In this document: positions 40,815 through 46,776 of the stretch, in pieces
Numbering within the stretch: the first letter of the stretch is position 1
Layout: each line of letters starts with the position of its first letter
Source: JBDKTK01 sp039680225
Lineage (GTDB): Bacteria > Desulfobacterota > Syntrophia > Syntrophales > UBA4778
Length of the DNA stretch: 46,776 nt
Assembly: GCA_039680225.1 (NCBI GenBank)
Contig: JBDKTK010000377.1
Coordinates: forward strand, 1-46,776
Direction of reading: 5' to 3'
The notes under the pieces: model-generated
The model's database searches: none
Told to the model about the DNA's origin: nothing
The model's input: only the letters and a program-made list of their open reading frames with translations
Translations under genes and position numbers: made by a program

Positions 40815-41924
40815 ATGAAACGCATCCTTCACATAGACATGGACGCCTTTTTCGCCGCGGTCGAGGAAAAGCGGCGGCCGTGGCTGAAAGGCAAACCCGT
40901 CATCATCGGCGGGCAGGGCGACCCCACCAAAAGGGGCGTCGTTTCCACGGCTTCATACGAGGCGCGCAAATACGGGGTGCACTCGGCCATGCCGCTCAGG
41001 ACCGCGCACCGCCTCTGCCCCGACGGCGTGTATCTGCCGGTCGACTACCCGGAATACTCCCGCGTTTCCCGCTGCATCAAAACGATCCTCCGCAACTTTT
41101 CCGCCGTTATGGAGGATGTCGGCATCGATGAAGCCTTTCTCGATGTCTCAGCTTCGGGGCTCGCCTCGGAAGAGATTGCGCAAGGCATCAAGGAATGTAT
41201 CCGGGCGGAAACAGGCCTTACCTGTTCAATCGGGATCGCCCCCAACAAGCTCCTCGCGAAGATCGGCTCCGATTACCGGAAACCGGACGGACTCACGATC
41301 ATTGAACAGAACGGCATCGCGCAGGTGCTCGGGCCCCTGCCGGTGCGCAAGCTCTGGGGCATCGGCCCCAAGACCGAGGCGCGATTGCACGAAATGAATA
41401 TCATGACGGTCGCGGACCTCGCGGCGAAAGCGCTCGATTTCCTGCAGGACTGTTTCGGGGAATCATACGGGCATTTTCTTTACAACGCGGCCCGGGGGAT
41501 AGACGACAGCGAGCTGGTGACCCACTGGGAGCCGCGCTCGTTGAGCCGCGAGACCACTTTCCAGCACGACATTTCCAAATGGCAGGACATAGCCCGCACG
41601 CTTGCCGCGCTGGTAAAGGAAACTGTAGAGGATTTGCAGGAACGCGGCTACGTCGCGAGGACAGCGACAGTGAAGATCCGCTTCAGCGGGTTCGAGACGT
41701 TCACCCGCTCCCGGAGCATCCCGGAGGCAATCGACAATGAGGAGGCCCTCCGCAGGGCGGCTTTCGACTGCCTCGGGCGCTTTGATATCGGCGGCCCCGG
41801 CCGCCCGGGAGTCAGGCGGCGCGTGCGTCTCGTCGGATTCAGGCTCAGCAACCTGGAAAGGAAGAATGCGGAGCCCTCACCCGGCCTTCTCCTCCCCGGC
41901 GGTTTCGAACAGGACCTGGATTAA
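40815..41924 (+). CDS. dinB: DNA polymerase IV (Y family)
   Basis: Error-prone translesion polymerase. 369 residues: catalytic Asp8/Asp10 in LHIDMDAFFAAVEE, KRGVVSTASYEARKYGVHSAMP, second catalytic pair in GIDEAFLDVS (about 101-110), SIGIAPNKLLAKIGSDYRKPDG in part, the HhH thumb (LPVRKLWGIGPKTEARLHEM in part), and a little-finger domain. The beta-clamp peptide may be near the C-terminus. No Shine-Dalgarno is visible. Its TAA overlaps the last codon of the decayed thioredoxin-like gene on the other strand. Confidence 0.94.
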   Translation: MKRILHIDMDAFFAAVEEKRRPWLKGKPVIIGGQGDPTKRGVVSTASYEARKYGVHSAMPLRTAHRLCPDGVYLPVDYPEYSRVSRCIKTILRNFSAVMEDVGIDEAFLDVSASGLASEEIAQGIKECIRAETGLTCSIGIAPNKLLAKIGSDYRKPDGLTIIEQNGIAQVLGPLPVRKLWGIGPKTEARLHEMNIMTVADLAAKALDFLQDCFGESYGHFLYNAARGIDDSELVTHWEPRSLSRETTFQHDISKWQDIARTLAALVKETVEDLQERGYVARTATVKIRFSGFETFTRSRSIPEAIDNEEALRRAAFDCLGRFDIGGPGRPGVRRRVRLVGFRLSNLERKNAEPSPGLLLPGGFEQDLD

Positions 41925-42353
41925 AGAAGCTCGTAAGGCTCGGCCCTTCTCGCCCATTGGCTTTGCGGGTAGCGCTCCCTTATCTGTTCGTAAGTCTCCT
42001 TGAGCCTTTCCGCCTCGTGGCTCATCTTAAAGCGGCTCACTCACCGGAGATAAAAAGCCTAGGGGGCGGCATCGCTCGCCGGGTATTTTTCCAGTATATT
42101 CTCGAACTGGCCGATAGCCTCCTCAAACCTGTCCCGGTCGAAATGCATTTTCCCGATGCCCAGTATCAGAGAGGGGATGAACTTGTCCGGGGGAAGGAAC
42201 CCCACCGTCCTGTTATGTTCATGCCCTTCCGAGTCGAGGATGATAACGGTCGGAGTCCATCTCACATTTAAATCATCCGATTCGGGCTTTTTGTCATGAA
42301 GCAGCTGCACGGGGACCAGGTTCTGCGCGATGAAATCTTTTACTTCCTGGTTG

Positions 42354-42371
42354 GGGTACGTAACTGCACCC
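42354..42371 (-). promoter_or_regulatory. Candidate bacterial SECIS hairpin
   Basis: RNA of the minus strand: GGGUGC-AGUUAC-GUACCC, a 6-bp stem (one G-U) with a 6-nt loop. The loop starts 23 nt after the in-frame UGA and has G as its second base. This fits the published bSECIS pattern of an apical loop about 16-37 nt after UGA with G among its first two bases. Confidence 0.6.
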
Positions 42372-42388
42372 ATCTGTTTGCACCCGAT

Positions 42389-42391
42389 TCA
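42389..42391 (-). other. In-frame UGA at the first redox position of a CxxC-type motif
   Basis: Codons around it read DFFDPM-(UGA)-IGCKQM. Elsewhere in the window UGA is a normal stop (for example at the ATGA overlaps of the kamA operon), so a genome-wide code change is not the explanation. Confidence 0.7.
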
Positions 42392-42475
42392 CATCGGGTC
42401 GAAAAAATCGAGCAGCACGGGCTTCTGCTCCCCGCGGGCCCGGTCCAGCGCCTTATCCAGCTCACATTCCCATCG

Positions 42476-42751
42476 AAAGATGACGTACAATCTGCCCGGG
42501 CAATGGAAAATGAACAGGAGCAGATATATGTGAGCATTTTGTTCACCGAAGCGGGACGAAAGAAAATCCACCTGATGACCGAAAGAAATAAAGGCAAAGA
42601 TGTCTCAATGTATTTCGTTAATAAACTTATTTGGAAAGACGTATATTTACCTGAACCGATAGACAGTCCGGACATTCAAATAACTATGCCTGATGAAGCA
42701 ACCATGAGGGAGGTAATAAACTGTTATACTAAAGGACAAAGGCCTAAATGA
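42476..42751 (+). pseudogene. 5-prime-truncated SecD periplasmic-domain-like gene
   Basis: From 42476 the plus strand reads KDDVQSARAMENEQEQIYVS and on to ILFTEAGRKKIHLMTERNKG, then VNKLIWKDVYLPEPI and MPDEATMREVINCY. This is the P1-head pattern of SecD and small SecD-like lipoproteins (DDI.SA.V ... V.I.FT.EG...F...T..N.G ... V..P.I). A normal copy would have a signal peptide and 30-60 residues before this point; upstream of 42476 the strand is the reverse of the thioredoxin-like gene. An ATG at 42503 has no Shine-Dalgarno. Most likely a remnant, AT-richer than its neighbours. It could be a short expressed protein of 82 residues from 42503. Confidence 0.6.
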
Positions 42752-42754
42752 TTA

Positions 42755-42798
42755 AAGTTACAGGGTGCATTCGCGAAGTGTAATGCACCCTGTAACTT
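42755..42798. terminator. Long perfect hairpin between the SecD-like remnant and purQ
   Basis: 17-bp perfect stem AAGTTACAGGGTGCATT (42755-42771) / AATGCACCCTGTAACTT (42782-42798) with a 10-nt loop. It can end both the rightward remnant and leftward purQ; U-runs are short on either side. Confidence 0.75.
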
Positions 42799-42806
42799 AC
42801 AAAAAA

Positions 42807-43634
42807 TTAAAATTCGCGGCTCTTGATGAATTTCACCGCGTTCTTGAAAATCGCCAGCCCCGCTCCCTCTTCGGGGAGGTCTTCACGGGTCCAGCGCGGG
42901 TGGTTGGTGCGGTGCAGGTATGCCTCCGGGTGGGGCATCATCCCGTAGAGCCTGCCCGTTTCGTTGCAGATGCCGGCGATTGCGTCCACGGACCCGTTGG
43001 GATTCAAGGGGTACTCGTCCGTGGGCCTGCTGAAATCGGCGGTGCTGTACTGGGCCGCGACGTGGTTGCTCTTGTGCAGCCTCTTCCGGACCGCTTCGCT
43101 TGCCGGGATGAGCTTGCCCTCTCCGTGCCTGACCGGCAGGTACATACCCCTTATGCCTCTCGTGAAAACGCAGGGCGAGGCCGGGTTCATCTTGAGGTAA
43201 GCCCACCTGTCCTCGAATCTCCCGGAGTCGTTGAAGCTCAAGGTTACAGTCTGTTTGCCGTAATCGGCGTCGAACGCGGGCAGCAGCGCCAGTTTGACCA
43301 TGAGCTGGAAACCGTTGCAGATCCCCAGTATCAGTTTTCCGTCATTGATGAATTTTATAAACTGCTCGTACAGCTTTTCGCCGCCGGGCAGGACCGAAGC
43401 GTGCCTGATCCTGTTGGCGTTCGCCTTGGCCGATCCGAGGTCGTCCCCGTCCAGGAAACCTCCCGGCAGGTTCAGGAAATGATAATCGTCGAGCTTTTTG
43501 TCGCCGTAAAGAAGATCGCTGATATAAACGATGTCGACCACATCCGAGCCGGCAAGGCGGCAGGCGTGGGCCATCTCCCTTTCGCAGTTTGTCCCGTTAC
43601 CGGTAAGCACTATTGATTTAACTTTTTTCGGCAT
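42807..43634 (-). CDS. purQ: Phosphoribosylformylglycinamidine synthase, glutaminase subunit PurQ
   Basis: Class I GATase that feeds ammonia to PurL in purine synthesis. 275 residues from ATG 43634 (AAGG 6 nt upstream); a TTG two codons earlier is less likely. Seen: VLTGNGTNCEREMAHACRLAG, in part, LPGGFLDGDDLGSAK, nucleophile in GICNGFQLM, and the His-x-Glu end in MPHPEAYLH. It is the downstream partner of purL, 12 nt away, so the two subunits are co-transcribed. Confidence 0.95.
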   Translation of the reverse strand: MPKKVKSIVLTGNGTNCEREMAHACRLAGSDVVDIVYISDLLYGDKKLDDYHFLNLPGGFLDGDDLGSAKANANRIRHASVLPGGEKLYEQFIKFINDGKLILGICNGFQLMVKLALLPAFDADYGKQTVTLSFNDSGRFEDRWAYLKMNPASPCVFTRGIRGMYLPVRHGEGKLIPASEAVRKRLHKSNHVAAQYSTADFSRPTDEYPLNPNGSVDAIAGICNETGRLYGMMPHPEAYLHRTNHPRWTREDLPEEGAGLAIFKNAVKFIKSREF

Positions 43635-43645
43635 CTTCAACCTTC

Positions 43646-46624
43646 TTAGAAGTTAAGAGGCTTTTTCCAGGCCTCTTTCAGTTCATTTAAATTTTCCCGG
43701 ATTATTTCGCTCCCGGCCAAACCTTTCACCGTGAAGAGCCCATCCGAAGAGACTTCCCCGATGCAGGCAATCATGTTGCCTTTCAGGGCGGACTCGAAGG
43801 CCTTCTTCTGTTCGGGCCTGATCGTGGCCACGAACCGGCTCTGCGATTCCGAGAACAAAATGTAGTCGTCCCTTTTGGCGCCTTCGTACGGCACTGATGC
43901 GAGGTCCGCAGAGATCCCGAGCCCGCCGGCAAAGGCGGTTTCCGCCAGGGCCACTCCGAGCCCGCCGTCGGCGCAGTCGTGGCATGACGCGATCAGGCCC
44001 TTTTTAACGGCGTCCGCCAATGACGCGTAAAGCCTTTTCGCCCTCAGCCCGTCAACCTTGGGCACGTTGTTGCCGATGAGCCCGTTCAATGCGAACCACT
44101 CCGTCCCTCCCATTTCATCGCGCGTGAGCCCGAGGACGTAGACGAGGTCGCCCGGCCTTTTGGCGTCCATGGAAACGGCCTTGCGGACGTCGTCTATTTT
44201 CCCCATGACGGAAAAGAGCAGGGTCGGCGGAATGGAAATCTTTGTATCGCCGATCTGGTAATCGTTTTTCATGCTGTCCTTGCCGGAAATGCAGGGCACG
44301 CCGTAAAGCCTGGTCAGATCATACAGTGCCTGGTTGGCCCGGACCAGCTGGGCCAGCTTGTACTCGCCGTCCGGGGTCTTTTCGGACTGCACGGGATCGC
44401 ACCAGCAGAAATTGTCGAGCCCCGCCAAGTGCTCAAGCGACCCGCCCACGGCGATGGCGTTGCGGACGGCCTCATCAATGGCGCAGGCCGCCATATGGTA
44501 AGTGTCTATGTCGCTGTAGCGCGGGCAGATGCCGTTGGCTATTACCACTCCCTCGAATGAGTCCAGGTTGGGCCGGATCACCGCGGCGTCCCCGGGGCCG
44601 TCGTTGGCTGCTCCGACAAGGGGTTTCAGGACGCTGCCTCCCTGGACCTCGTGATCGTATTGCCGGACCACGGATTCCTTGCTGCAGATGTTCAGCCGCG
44701 AGAGCATGTCCCGCAGGGATTTGCCGAGATCGGGCGGGCACGGCCTGATCTTCTCGGGCCTCAGCGGCGCTTTCCATTTCGCTTTCAATTTCAGCTGGGG
44801 AACGCCCTTATGGAGGAAAGCCATGTCGATGTAAGCGACCGTCTTCTCCCCGTACTTCATGTGGAACTTGCCGGAATCGGTGAATTTGCCGAGGACGGTC
44901 GCCTCCACGTCCATTTTTTTCGCGAGCTCCATAAATTTCCCGATCTTCTTCGGATCGACGGCCAGGCTCATCCTCTCCTGCGCTTCGGAAAGCAGTATCT
45001 CCCAGGGGTTGAGCCCCGGGTACTTGAGCGGCGCCTTGCTCAGGTCAAGCTCCGCGCCGCCGCACAGCGTCGCCATTTCGCCTATTGAGGAAGACAGTCC
45101 GCCGGCCCCGTTGTCGGTAATGGCGCGGTACAGCCCCTTGTCGCGCGCGACGAGGAGGAAGTCCGTCATTTTCTTCTGTGTGATGGGGTCACCGATCTGT
45201 ACCGCCGTCACGGGCGATCCCTCATGGAGCTCTTCGGAAGAGAAGGTTGCCCCGTGGATGCCGTCCTTGCCGATCCTTCCGCCGGTCATGACCGCCAGGT
45301 CCCCGGGGACTATCTGCTTCGTATAGGAAGGCTCTCCCCCGATCCGGGCCGGCATGATCCCGCCTGTGCCGCAATAGACGAGGGGCTTGCCGAGGAAGCG
45401 GTCGTCAAAAACGATGCACCCGTTTACCGTGGGTATCCCGCTCTTGTTGCCGCCGTGTTCGACGCCCTCGCGCACTCCTTCGTAAATCCGCCGGGGGTGG
45501 AGGATCCTTTTCGGCAGCGGCTGCGAATAAAACGGCGTGGCAAAACAGAACACGTCCGTATTGAAAATGAGCCTCGCGCCTTTTCCCGTCCCGAACGGAT
45601 CGCGGTTTACCCCGACGATCCCCGTCAGGGCGCCGCCGTACGGGTCGAGGGCCGAAGGAGAGTTGTGCGTCTCCACCTTGAACACCAGGTTATATTTGTC
45701 ATTGAACCTGATCACGCCGGCATTGTCGGTGAATACGGAAAGGCAGAAGTCCTTGGCGCCTTTCATCTTCCGGACTTCTTTGGTCGACCCTTTGATAAAC
45801 GTATCGAACAGGGAATTGATCCTTTTCGTCCTGCCGGTCTCGTCCGTGTAATCGATGAGGCTGTTGAATATCTTGTGCTTGCAGTGCTCGGACCAGGTCT
45901 GGGCAAGGCATTCCAGTTCCACATCCGTGATCTTTTCGCCCAGGCCCACCAGTTCGCGTTCCGCGATCACCTTTTTTTTCCGGAACCAGGCCTGGATGGC
46001 CTTCATTTCCTCGAGGTTGAGGGCGAGCACCCTTTGGCTGCTGATTTCCATTAGCTTGCGGTCCTGGACGGCAAGGTCAATCTCCTCGACAACGGTTGTG
46101 TCTTCCCCCGAAACACGCGGCACGTAAGGGGGCATCCCTTTCGCGGGGTCCCAGCCTTTGCCGCTCATTATTTCCCATCTCTCGATGAGTTCGTTGGCAA
46201 GCTGGCCGGTCGCAATCTTATCGATCTTTTCCGGAGTGACCGCGCCTTTGATTACGTACTGGCGCGATGTGTATACCTTGACCTTGCGCTTGTATTCTTC
46301 GCCAAGCAGGAGCTCGATCGCTTCGCGGGCAGTCTTTCCCACGTTGTCGGTCACGCCCGGGCGGAAACCCACTTCCACCAGCCAGTCAAATTCTCGGGCC
46401 AGGCCGCTGTTCACCGCGAATTCCTGGATGACCGGATCGGAAAGCGGCCCGGCGGCTATTGCCTTGAGCTGCTTTGGGGAAAGCTCGCCTTCTATTGTAT
46501 AGACATCAATTGTTTTTATCTCCTCAACAGGGATGCGGAAATTCTCCATAATCCTGAGCCTGGTCTTTTCCCCCAGGGCGTCCCTGATCCCTTTTTTGAA
46601 ACCGATCTCTATCCTGTTGACCAT
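43646..46624 (-). CDS. purL: Phosphoribosylformylglycinamidine synthase PurL with two fused N-terminal PurS-like domains
   Basis: 992 residues from ATG 46624 (GGGAG 5 nt upstream). Residues 1-80 and 82-160 are two PurS-like repeats (EIGFKKGIRDALGEKTRLRI; LVEVGFRPGVTDNVGKTARE), followed by PurL: catalytic-site TWSEHCKHKIFNS, KVETHNSPSALDPYGGALTGI in part, GGRIGKDGIHGATFSS, and the C-terminal GEAIR-like half with DGPGDAAVIRP. Small PurL is about 720-750 residues and PurS about 80, so the sum fits a PurS-PurS-PurL fusion. PurQ is separate. It catalyses the ATP-dependent FGAR to FGAM step. Confidence 0.93.
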   Translation of the reverse strand: MVNRIEIGFKKGIRDALGEKTRLRIMENFRIPVEEIKTIDVYTIEGELSPKQLKAIAAGPLSDPVIQEFAVNSGLAREFDWLVEVGFRPGVTDNVGKTAREAIELLLGEEYKRKVKVYTSRQYVIKGAVTPEKIDKIATGQLANELIERWEIMSGKGWDPAKGMPPYVPRVSGEDTTVVEEIDLAVQDRKLMEISSQRVLALNLEEMKAIQAWFRKKKVIAERELVGLGEKITDVELECLAQTWSEHCKHKIFNSLIDYTDETGRTKRINSLFDTFIKGSTKEVRKMKGAKDFCLSVFTDNAGVIRFNDKYNLVFKVETHNSPSALDPYGGALTGIVGVNRDPFGTGKGARLIFNTDVFCFATPFYSQPLPKRILHPRRIYEGVREGVEHGGNKSGIPTVNGCIVFDDRFLGKPLVYCGTGGIMPARIGGEPSYTKQIVPGDLAVMTGGRIGKDGIHGATFSSEELHEGSPVTAVQIGDPITQKKMTDFLLVARDKGLYRAITDNGAGGLSSSIGEMATLCGGAELDLSKAPLKYPGLNPWEILLSEAQERMSLAVDPKKIGKFMELAKKMDVEATVLGKFTDSGKFHMKYGEKTVAYIDMAFLHKGVPQLKLKAKWKAPLRPEKIRPCPPDLGKSLRDMLSRLNICSKESVVRQYDHEVQGGSVLKPLVGAANDGPGDAAVIRPNLDSFEGVVIANGICPRYSDIDTYHMAACAIDEAVRNAIAVGGSLEHLAGLDNFCWCDPVQSEKTPDGEYKLAQLVRANQALYDLTRLYGVPCISGKDSMKNDYQIGDTKISIPPTLLFSVMGKIDDVRKAVSMDAKRPGDLVYVLGLTRDEMGGTEWFALNGLIGNNVPKVDGLRAKRLYASLADAVKKGLIASCHDCADGGLGVALAETAFAGGLGISADLASVPYEGAKRDDYILFSESQSRFVATIRPEQKKAFESALKGNMIACIGEVSSDGLFTVKGLAGSEIIRENLNELKEAWKKPLNF

Positions 46625-46694
46625 TGTTTCTCCCGTTATTTCATATATAAAATGCATCTGAAAAAAAGCTGATTGTTTTGTCGCCGCATACAAG

Positions 46695-46716
46695 GGGCGG
46701 GTTAAAAAACCCGCCC
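46695..46716. terminator. GC-rich hairpin upstream of purL
   Basis: 7-bp perfect stem GGGCGGG / CCCGCCC with loop TTAAAAAA. No clear U-run follows on the plus strand. It may end a gene beyond the window or lie in the purL leader. Confidence 0.4.
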
Positions 46717-46776
46717 GATCGAATTATGCCGGGCCTGAGTCCCGCCCCTGCCGAACGGACGAACACAAAACATTTC

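Larger units (their letters stand above)
41921..42490 (-). pseudogene. Thioredoxin-fold selenoprotein-type gene with in-frame UGA (UxxC), apparently decaying
   Basis: Reading leftward in one frame from a possible TTG (42488-42490): FRWECELDKALDRARGEQKP, VLLDFFDPM, then TGA (42389-42391), then IGCKQMGAVTYPNQEVKDF, VPVQLL, TPTVIILDSEGHEHNRTVGF and a C-terminal helical part. The TGA sits where thioredoxin-like relatives have the first redox Cys (UxxC), with a SECIS-like hairpin 3-prime. The frame then meets TAG (42059-42061) and TGA (42041-42043) but stays coding-like (VSRFKMSHEAERLKETYEQI, in part) to TAA at 41921-41923. No Shine-Dalgarno; the 5-prime end abuts another truncated gene. An alternative is an intact 143-residue selenoprotein ending at the TAG. 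Confidence 0.7.

Noticed and set aside
42059..42061. TAG read as pyrrolysine in the thioredoxin-like gene
   Set aside because: No pyl genes or methylamine methyltransferase context here, and a second nonsense codon follows six codons later, so mutation is simpler.
42389..42391. UGA reassigned to Trp or Gly in this genome
   Set aside because: UGA ends many intact genes in the window, including those with ATGA overlaps.
42755..42798. Terminal inverted repeats of a small mobile element
   Set aside because: The 17-bp arms are only 10 nt apart and lie between two gene ends with no target duplication seen; a terminator fits better.
1..46776. tRNA, rRNA, CRISPR arrays, insertion sequences, attachment sites
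   Set aside because: I looked for cloverleaf-like segments, regularly spaced repeats, transposase motifs and long flanking repeats and saw none that I could support.

Overview
The window reads as a chromosomal segment of a Gram-negative, probably anaerobic bacterium, most likely from the deltaproteobacterial (Desulfobacterota) side of the tree. This is inferred from gene content: lipoproteins with lipoboxes, a Tat subunit, RimO, a TrpB2-type tryptophan synthase beta chain, a PurS-PurS-PurL fusion, and a thioredoxin-like gene with an in-frame UGA where a selenocysteine would sit. Most of the window is GC-rich; about 0-2.4 kb and 42.5-42.8 kb are visibly more AT-rich. I see no rRNA, tRNA, insertion sequence or CRISPR array.

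Layout. 0-2.4 kb: a leftward four-gene run of small membrane proteins of unknown function, two of them tandem paralogues, behind one sigma70-like promoter. 2.6-8.8 kb: leftward housekeeping genes (polyprenyl diphosphate synthase, rimO, ftsK, an acyltransferase) plus a rightward glycine-zipper lipoprotein. 8.9-18.9 kb: an envelope/secreted accessory block with a Kunitz (BPTI-type) inhibitor-like protein, a caspase-fold lipoprotein with two beta-sandwich repeats, two paralogous secreted FlgT-N-like/TPR proteins, and a protein built of two copies of one 189-residue module. 19-22.6 kb: ssb, a doubled gamma-glutamylcyclotransferase-like protein, tatA, a RodZ-like protein and suhB. 22.9-27 kb: a translationally coupled four-gene operon (lysine 2,3-aminomutase family, two D-Ala-D-Ala-ligase-type ATP-grasp enzymes, GNAT acetyltransferase) that looks like a small biosynthetic pathway. 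27-28.7 kb: trpB2 behind a complete tryptophan attenuator. 28.8-41.9 kb: rarA, a YdcF-like protein, a left-handed beta-helix sugar-nucleotide-type protein, a 1287-residue GlmS-like protein, guaA, pyrG, a Nif11-PilZ-HTH protein and dinB. 41.9-42.8 kb: two damaged, head-to-head genes (UGA-containing thioredoxin-like; SecD-P1-like). 42.8-46.6 kb: purQ and purL.

Most notable observations: (1) a tryptophan leader peptide with three consecutive Trp codons and mutually exclusive 1:2, 2:3 and 3:4 pairings before trpB2; (2) an in-frame UGA in a UxxC thioredoxin motif followed by a hairpin that fits the bacterial SECIS pattern, in a gene that is apparently decaying; (3) the aminomutase/ATP-grasp/ATP-grasp/GNAT operon, whose aminomutase keeps the two Asp residues expected for a lysine-type substrate; (4) a Nif11-PilZ-HTH architecture; (5) a GlmS-like enzyme whose candidate nucleophilic Cys lies at residue 45; (6) a bacterial Kunitz-domain protein. 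All family assignments are from reading the sequence; no database search was run.
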